Made by a program: the position numbers and the translations under genes | In this document: in pieces, positions 32,870 through 44,568 of the stretch | How positions within the stretch are numbered: position 1 is the stretch's first letter | Layout: each line of letters opens with the position of its first letter | Notes under the pieces: generated by a model | What the model saw: only the letters and a program-made list of their open reading frames with translations | Database searches by the model: none | What the model was told of the DNA's origin: nothing | Source of the DNA: Aspidapion aeneum | Taxonomy: Eukaryota; Arthropoda; Insecta; Coleoptera; Brentidae | Direction: 5' to 3' | DNA: 64,000 nt | NCBI GenBank assembly: GCA_963576565.1 | Contig: OY755039.1 | Span: 131,085,140-131,149,139, forward strand

Positions 32870-33420
32870 CGAACTTGACTTGATTTGAGCTAAGCTGGCC
32901 TGGCCTATCTGGACCTAGCCTGACATATCCGGACCTGACGTGATATATCCGGACCTAACGTGACATATCCGGACCTGACATGGCCTAACCGTACCGGGCC
33001 TGACCTGACATATCCGAACTTGACCTGACCTCGCTAGACGCGAACATATCTGGACCTGACCTGACCTATCCGAATTTGACTTGATCGATCTGGAACAGGC
33101 CTGACCCATACTGACTTGATTGACTTAGCAGATCCTCACCTGGCTTATCCGGACCTGACCTGACCCATCCGGACCAGACCCGAACTAGCCGGACCTGATT
33201 TAGTCGGATCTGACCTGATCTGACCCAAACTAGTTGGACCTGACATGACATAGCCGGACCTGACCTAGTCAAATCTGACTTGATCTAAACTAGTTGGATT
33301 TAGCCTGACATATCCGGACCCGACGTGACATATCCGGACCTGACCTGACGAATCCGGACCTGACCTGACCTAGCCGTAACTAACATGTCCCGACCTGATC
33401 TGACCTAATTGGACCTGTTT
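32870..33420 (+). repeat. Minisatellite of ACCTGAC units
   Basis: Variants of TATCCGGACCTGACCTGACA and shorter ACCTGACCTG units fill this stretch. It grades into the units to the left. Reverse-strand frames through it (65-70 codons) only reflect the periodicity. Confidence 0.8.
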
Positions 33421-33433
33421 CCGTACCGGAGTA

Positions 33434-33473
33434 CCAACTTCTAAACTGACAATACTAAGAGTTTAGAAGTTGG
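33434..33473. repeat. Perfect 14-bp stem-loop
   Basis: CCAACTTCTAAACT (33434-33447) and AGTTTAGAAGTTGG (33460-33473) are exact reverse complements around a 12-base loop. It stands at the right border of the minisatellite. Confidence 0.9.
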
Positions 33474-33952
33474 CATCTCAATTTTGTAAACAAAGAAAAT
33501 TTTTAAGTAATTTCAACAAAAATCATATATTTTTTCTTGAGTAGAATTGTTTTTTTTAAACAAAAAAATTAATATATTTGTTTAATTCCATTAACAAAAA
33601 AAACAGATTTAAAAAGAAAATCCTGTTCAAATAGAAAACTAATTTAAAAATATTTTTCGATTATCAACAATTTTTAAAATTTTTGTTTTTGTTTAAAACT
33701 TGAATTTGCTTTACTGAAGCACGAAGCCGTGTTCCATGTGGGGAAATACACTTAGCAATTTTTTTTACGTAATAAAAATTATTATAAAATAATTTGACTC
33801 AAATATAATTTAATTTTTTTATTTTTAATTTTGTTTTTTTGTTAGCGAAATTGCATAAAAGTTATTATTGTTTTTTAACTTTATGTTAATTAAATTTTAA
33901 GATTAAATTCTGGAAATTAGCTCAGTAATTTACGGTTGTTTCCGGTAACAAT

Positions 33953-35454
33953 TTATAACTTTGGAAACCGCCAAAAGTTATAACTCCGAGATCCAAAACT
34001 GATGGTTAGTTTAAATCCAGTTATCTTCTAAGATTTAATATATTTCTTTTTAACCCCTTCCTTAATTCAAGGGTGCTTTAAAAACACCTTATAACTTTGG
34101 AACCCACCATAAGTTATAATGTAGCAGTCATCAAGCCTTTAAAGAAGAAAACCGGTAATCAGTCCACTTATAAATTTGGAAAACGCCAAAAGTTATAAAT
34201 CAGCAGCCAACCTGTAGAAAAAAATCCGATGGTCAGTCAAAATCCAGATTAGAGTTCTCTGTAATTCAGGGGTATTTCCGGCAACAATTTATGACTTTGG
34301 AAACCGCCAAAAGTTATAACTCCGAAGTCCAAAACCCGATAATTAGTTTAAATCCTGATATTTTCTAGGATTTAATCTATTTTTTTTTTGAAACCCTGCA
34401 ATACTTTAAGGACGCTTCAAAAATACCTTATAACTTTGGAACCCGCCCAAAAGTTATAATGCAGCAGCCATCAAGCCTCTGAAGAAAGAAACCGGTATTC
34501 AGTCAACTTGTAACTTTGGAAACCGCCAAAAGTTATAACTCAGCAGCCAACCTGTGGACAAAACCCCATGGTCAGTCAAAATCCAGATTAGAGTTTCTAA
34601 GATTACTTAAATAGCCTTCTGTAATTTAGGGGTATTTCCAGTAACAACTTATAACTTTACAAACCGCCAAAAGTTATAACTTCAAGATCCAAAACACGGA
34701 GGTTAGGCCAGTTATTTAAAAAAAATAATATTTTTTTTTAACCCCTTCAAAAATTTAAGGGGCTTCCGACAACAACTTTTAACTTTAGAAACTGCCAAAA
34801 GTTTTAACTCCGAGTTCCAAAACCCGCTTATTATTTTCTAAGATTTAATCTATTTTTTTCCAATAATTCAAGGGTACTTAAAAAAAAACTTTATAACTTT
34901 GGAACCCATCAAAAGTTATAATGCAGCAGCCATCAAGCCTCTGAAGAAAGAAACCGGTAATCAGTCAACTTATAAGTTTGAAAATCGCCAAAACTTATAA
35001 CTCAGCAGCCATGAATCCTCTGGAGAAAAAAAAACCGGTGATCAATCAACTTGTAACTTTGGAAACCGCCAAACGTTATAACTTAGCAGTCAACCTGTAG
35101 AAAATATCTGATGGTCAGTCAAAATCCAGACTCGGAGATAATATTACTTAAATCCTTTCTGTAATCCCGGGGTATTTCCGGCAACAACTTATCACTTTGG
35201 AAATCGCCAAAAGTTATAACTTCTAGATCCAAAATATGATGGTCACTATAAATACAGTACTTCCGATGCTTCAGTAAACAACTTATGACTTTGGAATCCA
35301 CCAAAAGTTATAATGTAGCAGGCACCCTGTAGAAAAATCCGATGGTCAGTCAATATCCAGATTAGAGTTGCTAAAATTACTTAAATCCCTTCTGTAATTC
35401 GGGGGTATTTCCGGAAAAAAAAACTTATAACTTTGGAAACCGCCAAAAGTTAGA
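33953..35454 (+). repeat. Array of 14 related stem-loops in the LTR element
   Basis: Each unit contains TTATAACTTTGG, a 5-8 base loop (AAACCG or similar) and CCAAAAGTTATAA, so 10-12 bp stems. Starts: 33953, 34089, 34168, 34288, 34428, 34508, 34649, 34777, 34891, 34970, 35050, 35189, 35283, 35425. Three types differ in what follows (CCGAGATCCAAAA; TGCAGCAGCCATCAAG; TCAGCAGCCAACCTGTAG) and tend to follow one another, giving a higher-order unit of about 340 bp. Several substitutions fall in pairs or preserve the stem. Confidence 0.88.
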
Positions 35455-35607
35455 ACTCAGAGATCCAAAACCCGATGGTCCGGGTACCACCCCTCACGAA
35501 AAATTGAATTTGAAGCAAATTACGCACTCAACCTGGTCAACTAGTACCGCAAACTCACTTCAAAACTATTCTAAAGTTACCGAGTCTACTTCGAATAACT
35601 CAACTTG

Positions 35608-35840
35608 ATGAATTTTGACGTAGCGTCAGTAGCACCATAAGCCCGTTCGCAAACTCCGACTTAACCTCAAGGCAGTACCATCCGCATGAGCACTACCACA
35701 TACACAGTCCAAGGCTATTCCTTCAAGTTGCGTGTTCCTTCGAAAGCCCAACTTGATGTACTTTGAAGTACCGTCAGTAGCAACGTAAACTCGTTCGCAA
35801 ACTCCGACTTAACCTCAAGGCAGAACCATCCGCATGAACA
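35608..35840 (+). repeat. Two-copy direct repeat of about 140 bp
   Basis: CAACTTGATG, CGTCAGTAGCA, TTCGCAAACTCCGACTTAAC and CTCAAGGCAG.ACCATCCGCA occur in the same order at about 35611-35690 and 35751-35834. Confidence 0.8.
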
Positions 35841-36028
35841 ATAAAGTAGATCTAACCAGTACACTTTCCGAACAGCTCTTTTCAGAGCTTAATGGTGTTG
35901 TAAATTCAATGTATAGAATTGAAGAAACCACTATACTGGCTCCGAAGGAGGTAAAACAAATGGAAATGACCGACTTTGTAACTGCTGTCGCCAGTATCCC
36001 ATTAGAAAATTTTAACAATTTGTTATGA
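35834..36028 (+). CDS. Small ORF in LTR element, 64 residues, unrecognised
   Basis: It starts ATGAACAATAAAGTAG directly after the second 140-bp repeat and ends TTGTTATGA. The product (NNKVDLTSTLSEQLFSEL ... MEMTDFVTAVASIPLENF) is acidic to neutral and probably helical, and its base composition is more balanced than its surroundings. It might be a relic of a gag N-terminus or a chance frame; a reverse-strand frame of similar length overlaps it, which argues for caution. Confidence 0.3.
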   Translation: MNNKVDLTSTLSEQLFSELNGVVNSMYRIEETTILAPKEVKQMEMTDFVTAVASIPLENFNNLL

Positions 36029-36639
36029 AAAATTGTTACTCAGATCCGATCCAAAGTGGTCTAGGTCTAGTGAGTAATGTTTTGCCAACCCCTACTAAAT
36101 TTAGGGGCACTATAGACCGTGCAGTAGGTTAACCTTGAAGAAACCGCTACAAGTTGTCACGATAACCTAAAATAACTCGCCGATAAAATAACACCACTAG
36201 ACACAACTTCTTTAGTCGAGGAAAATGGTGTATTTTAATACCAAAAGATGTTTAGCGTTGGAGTTTCTGTAAACCAACATTTGGGTTATAAGGAAAGCGC
36301 AGGAGGTTAAGGGTGCTTCGTAAGGTTAGTAATCTGCTCCCTCGGTGTTTATCAAGGTTCCGCATTTTCAACCCTTGTATAGGGGTGTTCCGTAAAACCG
36401 CTCAACTTTGGGTGCCGCCCCAAAGTTGTACCGAAATCTGATGCATTGGAGGGCCGTCAAGACTATTAAGAGCATTAAGAGGCACTAGCGATGGATATGA
36501 TTAGACAGAAATGCAGGTTTTGTTTTTTTTTTATTTATTTGTTTAATTTTTTTTTTAAATCGTTTGTAAGGTTAAAAAAAAGGAAAAAAGAAAGGTAGTA
36601 ATTGAGTTTATTTTTTTTTTGTTCTTTTTTTTCTTGCCG
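36029..36639. other. LTR element interior, no gene seen
   Basis: Contains a hairpin-like CCCCTACTAAATTTAGGGGC at about 36089 and T/A-rich runs near 36520-36640. No frame of note. Confidence 0.6.
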
Positions 36640-36653
36640 AAGTAGGTGGGGAA
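36640..36653 (+). promoter_or_regulatory. Polypurine tract before the 3' LTR
   Basis: AAGTAGGTGGGGAA directly precedes TGTAACG. A purine-rich tract at this place primes plus-strand DNA in LTR elements. Two T residues interrupt it. Confidence 0.65.
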
Positions 36654-39040
36654 TGTAACGAAGTTACTATTTTTTATTGTTTTAATTAATTTTCTAGACT
36701 ATTTAAGCTCAGACAGTTAAAAAATATTTTTACTGAAACCTGACTCAATTTTCGCTTATTAATTTTGTTTCATATTTTCCGAGAAAAAATGCCGTTTTGA
36801 CATATGAATGTCATTAAAGCCTCTCAAAACGTTTGTTGCAAAAAGACTAGATAAAATAATATTCCGAATAAGTCAATCCACGTTCATTTTTAAAAACGTG
36901 GTTGGGTTTTATTCGGTTATTTCCGTTGGTTCTCGATTTGTAGCCGAGCTCTAGCCTATAAAACAGCAATGCCTTCGCCCATACGGGGATTGGAGATTTG
37001 TTTCTCGTTCGAGCACAATGTATAGGTGGTACGCGGTGTGTGTAGATGTCGACCGGTTTCTGGTAAGAATGGAATTTATAAAAGAAACCTCGTTTTTGCC
37101 TTAGTCAAAGTTTTTATAATTCTATTTGATTTGAATTTATTTTGAACCGTGCAAATTACTTGTTTGTCCTTTCCCGATCCCAGGATTTCCCGTTAGTATT
37201 TTACATGTTTTCTGGTATTTATTAATTTTCTTTCGCAAGAAAATTAAGAAACAAATCGGGTTTATTACTTGTGGGCTGCAGGTTCGTCACCAAGTAATAA
37301 TCATCCCGGATTTGACACACCAGTTTCCCTTGTCCTGGTTTTTATTATTTTTGTTCTCTTTCGAGAAAGCAAAAATGATAACAAAGCTATAGATTATGTT
37401 TCGTGGGCCGTATGTTTCGTCACCGACTCATAATTGTAGCGCTTTGCTAAACCCCCGTCCTCGTTTCCCGTTTTTTTATTATTATTTTTGTTCTCTTTCG
37501 AGGAAGCAAAAATGATAACAAAGCTATAGATTATATTTCGTGGGCTGGATGTTTCGTCACCGACTTATAATTGTAGTGCTTTGCTAAACTCCCCGTCCTC
37601 GTTTCCCGTTTTTTTATTATTTTTGTTCTCTTTCAAGGAAGCAAAAATGATAACAAAGCTATAGATTATGTTTCGTGGGCCGTATGTTTCGTCACCGACT
37701 CATAATTGCAGCGCTTTGCTAAACCCCCGTCCTCGTCTCCCGAATCCCATTTTTTTATTATTATTTTTGTTCTCTTTCGAGGAAGCAAAAATGATAACAA
37801 AGCTATAGATTATATTTCGTGGGCTGTATGTTTCGTCACCGACTTATAATTGTAGCGCTTTGCTAAACCCCCGTTCTCGTTTCCCGTTTTTTTATTATTA
37901 TTTTTGTTCTCTTTTGAGAAAGCAAAAATGATAACAAAGCTATAGATTATGTTTCGTGGGCCGTATGTTTCGTCACCGACTCATAATCATCGCGGCTTTG
38001 TGCAGCCAGCTCTCCCGTTTAGATAAAACCTGGTATTTATTAATTTCTTTCTAATTCTCTTTTTATTTTTCATAATTAACGATTTTTTTTCTGTCACGAT
38101 TATTGCTTCGTTATTGCCACGTTAGACCCGTGTCCCACCGCGACCTTATAAACTTAAAAGTTGGTATAGTTAAATTTTTATCCGTTTCTTTTGTAAATAA
38201 CCTGTTACCTGTTACCGTAAGACATATATGCTCTCACCGTAAATTAAACCTATTAAAGTGGTACCACATTCCGTTTCTATTTGTAAATATTCTGTTTAAT
38301 TTTTCTTTCCGTTTCTTTTGTACATAACCGACATGAACCGAACCGAACCGCGAGACATATATGACCCGACCAGTCCTGTGAAACTTCAAAGTTGGTAAAG
38401 TTTCGTTTTCTTCCAGTTAAATAGCCGTAAGTTTGTAAAATTATAGTATGTAATTAACTACCAGCTGTTTAAGGAAATCTTTCTCCAATTTTTTTTTATG
38501 TTGGGAAAAGTCTTTTTGGGGCAAAAAGAAATCAGTATTTAACTAACGTCCATCCGATCTAATCGAGTTCCGAGGTGATAAGGCGTTGAGTTTTAAGTCC
38601 TTTTTTATAACTTTCACTTTTTTTTTAAATACCTAACTGTCTGTGCTAGAATAGCGCAAACAAAGTAAACTGGAGTTTTTTTTATTTGACTTGATAGAAA
38701 TAAGGCATTTATAGTTTTGTTTTATTTATTAAGTTGCATATATTTAGTTATTTTCTTTGAGGGTTTGTACCACTAAATTAAAATGACAAAATACACATAA
38801 ACTAGTATTTATAGAAATTGAGTTTTTAATGAAATTGTAGTTTACTTACCTGGTTATTCTCCACTGTTTAAAAGCATACCCGAGAGGCAAGAGAGACTCT
38901 AGGCTCCCTTATTTCCTAGAGTGGCGCCCGAGGCAAAATTTCGATCGATTCTATCCCTCGAAATCCCAGGATTGAATCGACCGAAACCCTGGGACGTCAA
39001 AAGTAGGGGAAAATTCGTTAGATGACGAAACCCTCTTACA
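36654..39040 (+). repeat. 3' LTR (2,387 bp)
   Basis: Same sequence as 27073-29584 except five instead of six tandem units, a 17-bp segment (CATAATCATCGCGG-type, about 37982-37998) missing from the 5' copy, and a few substitutions. TATA box at 36957-36963, CCGAA array at 38335-38350, PBS-like text at 38922. Confidence 0.95.
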
Positions 39041-39044
39041 GCAT
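39041..39044. repeat. Target site duplication GCAT, right
   Basis: Matches 27069-27072 and marks the insertion as a single intact event. Confidence 0.85.
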
Positions 39045-39726
39045 AAATGATCAAACTTCAACAAAACTTGTTTTTCACTTACCTCGAGTTGATATCTAAT
39101 AACCTACAGAAGGTGAAACTCAGGTTTGCTCATAAAAAAGAGAATTCATGAAAAATTGTCTTTGCACGCCCCTGATTGTGCTCAGTGGATAACAATGGCA
39201 TACAAGGTTTGAAAGAGCCAACATCTGCCTTACCTCTCAGCAAATTTGGTGGCTATAGGTTCAACCGGGTAGAAACGTCACAAAGGATAAAAAGTACAAT
39301 TACATAGAAAAACCATCATAATCTTGGAAACTAAAGAGAAATTTGAAAAAATAAGACCTTTTTGAAAAAATCTTACGGGAAATGGGAATTGTGCAAACTT
39401 TCGAACTTTTGTTACACTTGTGTTTTAGTCACTCTGTAAAGCTTCGTATCAAGCGCAGGATGCCAAGGAAACTAAGCATTGAAAGAGAATGAATGGAGCT
39501 ATATCACATTTTTTTTGGAATTTACTGTTTCATTTAGGAATAAATTTATTTTAAAAATTTTCAAAAAAATGGGGTGGCACAATTTTTGAGCAGTTTATTT
39601 TCTCCTTATATTTGCTTGTTGCTCACACAAAATGTTCATTGACCCCATAGCTTTTATTTAATGTGACAAAGCTTATGGACCGAAAAAAAAACTGTCAAAA
39701 AAATAAAAAATAAAAGTTTATCGTAC
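39045..39726. other. Intron sequence, continuation of the pre-insertion site
   Basis: Joined to 26959-27072 when the LTR element is removed. No gene recognised. Confidence 0.5.
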
Positions 39727-39922
39727 CTGTCCGACTGCGTCCACAATTTCATCGACGATGAATTTGGCAGTTCTAACCACGTCAATCTCATTCATCAAGG
39801 TTGAGACTTCTGCACTCAGTATACTGATTTTTGACAGCGCTTCATGCAGTTTTCCGTTGACAGTTTCTAGTTCCAACTTTAATCGGTTAACTTCGTCTGT
39901 ACTTGCGTTTGTTTCCAGTACT
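39727..39922 (-). CDS. Exon 6 of the giant coiled-coil protein
   Basis: The acceptor is TTTTTTTTAG with exon start AGTACTGG; using the first AG gives the one base needed to close the codon left by the exon at 41267-42330 (phase 2). The donor CAG/GTACGA follows 39727 in phase 0. The 65 complete codons include DEVNRLKLELETVNGKLHEA and NEIDVVRTAKFIVDEIVDAV. The last 20 residues are less charged and could cap the rod. The next intron, 18.6 kb, is the largest and holds the LTR element. Confidence 0.87.
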
Positions 39923-40019
39923 CTAAAAAAAAATTAAACTAAGTGCCTTAGTGCAGATGGATAAGCTGTATGCTTGAGTCCAGGATTGTATTAACTGAAC
40001 TGCTAGGTGAGACTGTAGC

Positions 40020-40640
40020 AGTTCGGGTTGCAGGGGGCTGTCCGCCAGGAGGAGGTTTTTCCCCTCTGCTCTGGAACCTTGCCACATACGGACTTTTAAG
40101 GACACCTAGACAGTTGGGCTTCAAAGTGATAGGATACGCAATGACCTAGTCATTCTGGTTCCTGGAAAATTCAACACAATCATTAGGGACCGAATGCAGC
40201 AGGCCCTAAGGACTGTGAAACAATGGACTGATAGAAAAAAACTAAACATCAGCTCTCAGAAAAGAAAACAATCCCTTTCACCAGAAGAAGTAAGTTAGAG
40301 GGACTCGAACCGAACCGGACCTCTAACTCTGGGAAACGAGGAAGTTCACTTGTCAAGGGATGTTAAATACTTGGTGGCTATACTAGACCTAAAGTTAACA
40401 TGGACTAGACAAATCGAAAACAGAGCAAAGAAAGCGGAAATCACCCTGGCGGAGATTTAGATGCGTTTATGGAAAACACTGGGGACTCAGGCCACACATG
40501 GTACATTGGCTGTACAAGACTGTGGTGAGACCATCCATTACGTATGCATCTCTGGTTTGGTGGTCAAAAGTAGCTCAACAGACTGTGATGCTCAGACTAA
40601 GCAAAGTGCAAAAACCGTAAAAGAGGGTCATTATGTGTCC
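40020..40640 (+). pseudogene. Jockey/I-type LINE reverse transcriptase remnant
   Basis: Pieces in shifting frames read GCPPGGGFSPLLWNL (about 40035) and then KVIGYAMT, the position of the catalytic F/Y-A-D-D. After a CCGAA insertion at 40308-40317 come ASLVWWSK (about 40548) and other C-terminal RT text. Stops are frequent. The first 5' part and the 3' end are missing. It sits in the short intron between exons 5 and 6. Confidence 0.7.
40306..40318 (-). repeat. CCGAA pentamer insertion in the LINE remnant
   Basis: CTCG/AACCGAACCG/GACC: taking out the 10 bases AACCGAACCG leaves CTCGGACCTCTAACTCTGG, which reads in frame as typical LINE text (GPLTLGNEEVHLS). Hence two exact pentamers were added here. 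Confidence 0.75.
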
Positions 40641-41266
40641 CAGCTATGCTCAGTATATTGATTTCTCTAAGTAATGATCGTGAGATTCGTTTCGATCTTG
40701 TTCGTTTAAGCGATGTTAAAAAAATATTAAAGTATGCTATGGTCTTTAATATTCGGACGCCACTCAGCTTTAACAAACAATAAGTCAGCTACATTAGCTG
40801 AGAAAAGTAGCTTAGTTTTAATTAAAACACCTTTGGTAATTATCTTCAAATAAAAGGAATATTTCTTCAATCTGCAATATTTCTTCAATCTTATATTTCA
40901 AAAGACATTTTAATAAAAAAATTGAATGTTAAAACCGGATGTGGTCGTGGTTGATGTCAATCGATAGATAATTAAAAATAAGGATAGGGACATGTAAGCC
41001 GTTTTTCGATAGTTCAATCGTTTTCGAAATATTCAGCTTCGAAATTGGAAATTGTCGTTTTTGAAATGTCAATATTTCAAAAATGGTTAGACTTAGGTAT
41101 AGTATTGTACATGAATTATGTTTAGAATACAAATCGACATGTCCAAACGTTTTTCCCAACACATTTATTCGTTATCGAATTTAGTCCATTTGGCTGTTCC
41201 ACACTTTATGTGCTTGTGCGGTAAAAATTTGGCAGTACCAGCAGCGAAAAACAATTTCCCCCTTAC
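40641..41266. other. Intron sequence, no gene seen
   Basis: AT-rich. Nothing recognised. Confidence 0.5.
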
Positions 41267-42330
41267 CTTAGTCTGTATTCTTCTATTTCCATAATAAATT
41301 CTTCCTCTTTTTCTTCAAATTCTTTAATTTTTTTTTGAAGTATTTCACACTTAACAGTCAAATCGTTTTTAACTTCCAAAAGTTCCTCCAGTTGAGTTTG
41401 ATAATCAACTTCGATTTTTTCATAATCGGATAAATGTCTTTGTTGCAACACATTTTCACTTTGCAAATCTCTATTGGTTGCTTCTAACGACGACATTTGT
41501 TTTTTTAATTCGTTATTAATGTTTTCAAGTTCCTCGATAGTTTCTTGACGCGATCTCAGCTCGTTGTCTTGATCGTGAGATTTTTTTAATTTTGTTTTTA
41601 ATTTTTTTATTAATTTTTGATTTTCTATATTCTTTTTAACAAGCTCTTTATTTTGCGTAATGGTTTCAAAAAGTTTTTTGTTCAGAACCTCGTCATTTGA
41701 AAAGGCTTCAGCAAGTTTTAATTCTAGTTGATCTTTAAGAAGTGCATTCTCTTTTAAATTATTGGATGTTGAACTAAGTATATCTTCTAACTCCAAGTTC
41801 CTTGAAACCAAACCAGAGTTTTCCTTATCTATTTTTTGTAGATTATCCTCTAACATTTCTATTTTTTCAACGTTGTGTTCTATGTCGGATTGTTGAATTT
41901 CCAATATCAATTCAAGTTCTCTTATTTTCTTTTCTAGGATAAGCTGTTGTGAAGTATTTTGTTTACTTATTTCTTCGTAAGAGTTTGCCGACATTTCTGT
42001 TTGTAGACTAACTTCTTTAAATTCCGCTTCTTTTTCGTTAAGGCTAGTTTGCTCAATAGCTCGAATTTGCGCCAATAATAATTCTATTTGGATATCTTTT
42101 TCATCCACATGCGATTTAATGACTTGAAGGTTAGTTGAAATGTGTTCAATATCTCGCTGATAATTGCTTATAACAATTTCTTTTTCATGGGCTTCTAATT
42201 TCCATTTTTCCTTCTCGATGTTATATTGTTTTTCAAGATCTTGATAACTTTGCGTTTTTTTTTTAAGATTGGCAGCGAGTTTTTTTAATTTTTCGGACTG
42301 ATCTTTATTTTTTTGTTGTAAATCGTTAAC
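41267..42330 (-). CDS. Exon 5, largest exon (1,064 bp) of the giant coiled-coil protein
   Basis: The acceptor TTTTTTTAG precedes 42330 and the donor CTAAG/GTAAGG follows 41267. Phase 0 in, phase 2 out, matching its neighbours. The 354 residues are one near-continuous coiled coil. The start KLKKLAANLKKKTQSYQDLE and a later KLIKKLKTKLKKSHDQDNEL share a basic K-L-x-K-K pattern also seen in the exon at 15989-16258. Such basic stretches within a long acidic/basic rod are what I recall from insect Lava-lamp and vertebrate giantin/golgin-type proteins, which tether Golgi vesicles or link Golgi to the cytoskeleton. Centromere or myosin-like rods cannot be excluded; no motor, GRIP or membrane segment is in view. 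Confidence 0.92.
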
Positions 42331-42552
42331 CTAAAAAAATGTAAACAAATTAAAAAGAGTTTTCCTAATTAATACTCTAGTAGATAATAGGCGTATTTTT
42401 TTTAAAATAAAAAACATCATTTTTATACATTGACCAACCTATAGCCTCTAAAACAGCAGCGCAGCAGTGTTGCATTTACAAATTTTTTGTTTAGAATATT
42501 CAGTCATGCAGATATACAAAGGAAAGATATTTATTTAGTGGAGTGGAGAGCG

Positions 42553-43753
42553 AATATAAAGACATGGAGGCAGAAGAACAAGCTGGTTTCAGGGCGGGTA
42601 GATCGACTTCAGATCATCTCTTTTGTATAACCCAAGTTATTGAAAAGAAAATGGCATACGGATAAGAGCTGCATCTGCTTTACGTCGATTTGCAGAAGGC
42701 ATATGATAGTATACCACTAAATCTACTTTAAAAAGCGTTGGAAAACACAAACATAAGCGTACAACTAATTAAGGCCATCAAAGAGTTATACCGCAATAGT
42801 AAGGCAAAAGTTAAAATAGGGGCAAAACTAATCAAAGGCTTTAAAGTATATAAAGGTCTTAAACAAGGTTGCTGTATCTCGCCTACGCTCTTCAAGATAT
42901 ACTTGGAACAAGTCCTTAAAGTATGGAAGAGAAAATGCCAAAACATGGGAATTCCGTTGGACGAAACCACTTTGTATACTTTATGTTTCGCCGATGATCA
43001 GATAGTAGTGGCTCAGGATTATGACGACCTCGAATATATGACACGAAAACTAATAGAAGAGTACAATAAGTGGGGACTAGAGGTTAATCTCAATAAGACA
43101 GAGTATATGTGTATCGGTGGAATGAAACAGGATCTAATCTTAAATACCGGGCAGCGAATTCAGTCCTGTGATGAGTATAAATACTTGGGTCTAAAAATTA
43201 CAGCTGACGGAACACTAGACAAAGCTATAAAAGATCGAAACGTACAAGGAAGAAAAGCAATAACTTTATTAAATGGAATAATTTGGGACCAAAGTATATC
43301 AAAACATAACAAAAAGCTTATATATAACACCATTGTAAAAAGTATTATTACATACGGCTCAGAAGTATGGCCAATCAAGGATAGAACAGAAAAAATGCTT
43401 TCCGCCACGGATATGGACTATTGGAGAAGAGCAGCAGGGAAATCAAAAAGAGAAAGAGTTACAAATCAAAGAATAAGAGAAATTATGACAGTGGGTGAAC
43501 GTACTTTAGTGGATGATATAAGAACAAAACAACTGGTGTGGTACGGACATGTACAAAGAATGAATGATAAAAGACTACCTAAACAAATACTACAATGGAA
43601 ACCAACTGGCCGAAGAAAACGAGGACGGCCAAGGAGAAGCTGGAGAGAAGGAATAGACAGTGAAATAAGAATAAGAGGCCTAGATGATGAATTATGAGCA
43701 AACAGAAACGAGTGGAGATTGGGTATCGGAAGACGTAGAACGTTGTGAAACCG

Positions 43754-43786
<33 letters not shown>
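42553..43786 (+). pseudogene. RTE-type LINE, 5'-truncated, nearly intact RT
   Basis: It starts at AAAGACATGGAGGCAGAAGA and reads EEQAGFRAGRSTSDH, then LYVDLQKAYDSIPL with the first catalytic Asp. An internal TAA lies near 42663 and another at 42729. From 42738 to 43697 there are 319 codons: GLKQGCCISPTLFKIYLEQV, FADDQIVVAQD with an intact catalytic FADD, EYKYLGLKI, and the C-terminal WYGHVQRMNDKRLPKQIL ... RRKRGRPRRSW. It ends in a (TA)n tail (43757-43786) after GAAACCGATAA. No endonuclease part is present. Closely related to the deletion copy at 24217-24478. Confidence 0.9.
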
Positions 43787-43788
<2 letters not shown>

Positions 43789-44568
43789 TATTTATTTATC
43801 GTATGTCCAAATTGTTAGTCTATTTTTATCTATGTTCAAGGAGTTTACAAATTAATTTCAAACGCAAGATACAAAAACAAAGTTTCCATGTGGAACTAAA
43901 CACATTATAAAAATGCCTTTTCGCTATAGTTTTGAAAGTAAATCATTCCCTCACAAATAACAAACATTAAGCCAGGGCCTTGTTTATTTATTGTTGTGAC
44001 ATAAATTTGGAACATTGCAAGACAATTGTTGATAAATAAACAGTGTACCAGATAAGAAAAGTTGATTGACTGATTGAAAAAATATATTTATCATTAAATA
44101 AAAGTGTCGAATATCAAAATTTTTCACCAGTAAAGAACTTACTACAAACTTTTAATTTAGCTATATTTAGAATTGGGACAATTTTCAAAATCACAGCAAA
44201 ATTAATGTTTGTTGTCCGTAACAGCATTTAAAATATAAACGCCAATTTGCGTTTAGACTTAAAATTCTTTGTAATAAGTCTAGTGCAATATGGTCAGAAT
44301 TTAGTTACAAATTATATTTTTAATATCACTGGCAGTTAAAAAGGAATTAGCGAAAGGAATCGTAAAATTTTGCTAAAGTGACGCAAAACGGGTGTTAGAA
44401 GAAAGATAGAAAAATATGGGAAAACGATTTTAAAAAATTACGCCAGTAGGCACCCACAGCCATCCATAAAACCTAGTCGTTCGGGTATTAAAGTAGCTTT
44501 ACTTTTGTTTAAAATTACATTTATAATTCGTAAAAACTACGTTACTCTGGCTGCTGTCGTTCTTGATA
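43787..44568. other. Intron sequence, no gene seen
   Basis: AT-rich. TTGTTTATTTATTGTTG near 43981 and GATAAATAAACAGTG near 44031 form a loose inverted repeat. Confidence 0.4.

Larger units (their letters stand above)
27073..39040 (+). mobile_element. Complete but coding-free LTR retrotransposon (LARD-like), 11,968 bp
   Basis: Two long direct repeats begin TGTAACGAAG and end CCCTCTTACA, flanked by a 4-bp target duplication GCAT. A primer-binding site follows the 5' LTR and a purine-rich tract precedes the 3' LTR. The 7.07 kb interior has no gag, protease, RT or integrase; the longest interior frames are about 65-90 codons. Instead it is made of tandem arrays: 29867-30490, 31495-32770, 32870-33420 and 33953-35454, plus a nested family A copy. 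The LTRs are nearly identical outside one tandem unit and a 17-bp indel, so insertion is recent and must have been driven by proteins from another element. It lies antisense in a host intron. Confidence 0.93.

Noticed and set aside
32915..33272. Minus-strand frames rich in Arg, Ser, Gly, Val
   Set aside because: Translation of the ACCTGAC minisatellite.
42728..42970. 80-codon minus-strand frame
   Set aside because: Antisense shadow of the RTE reverse transcriptase.
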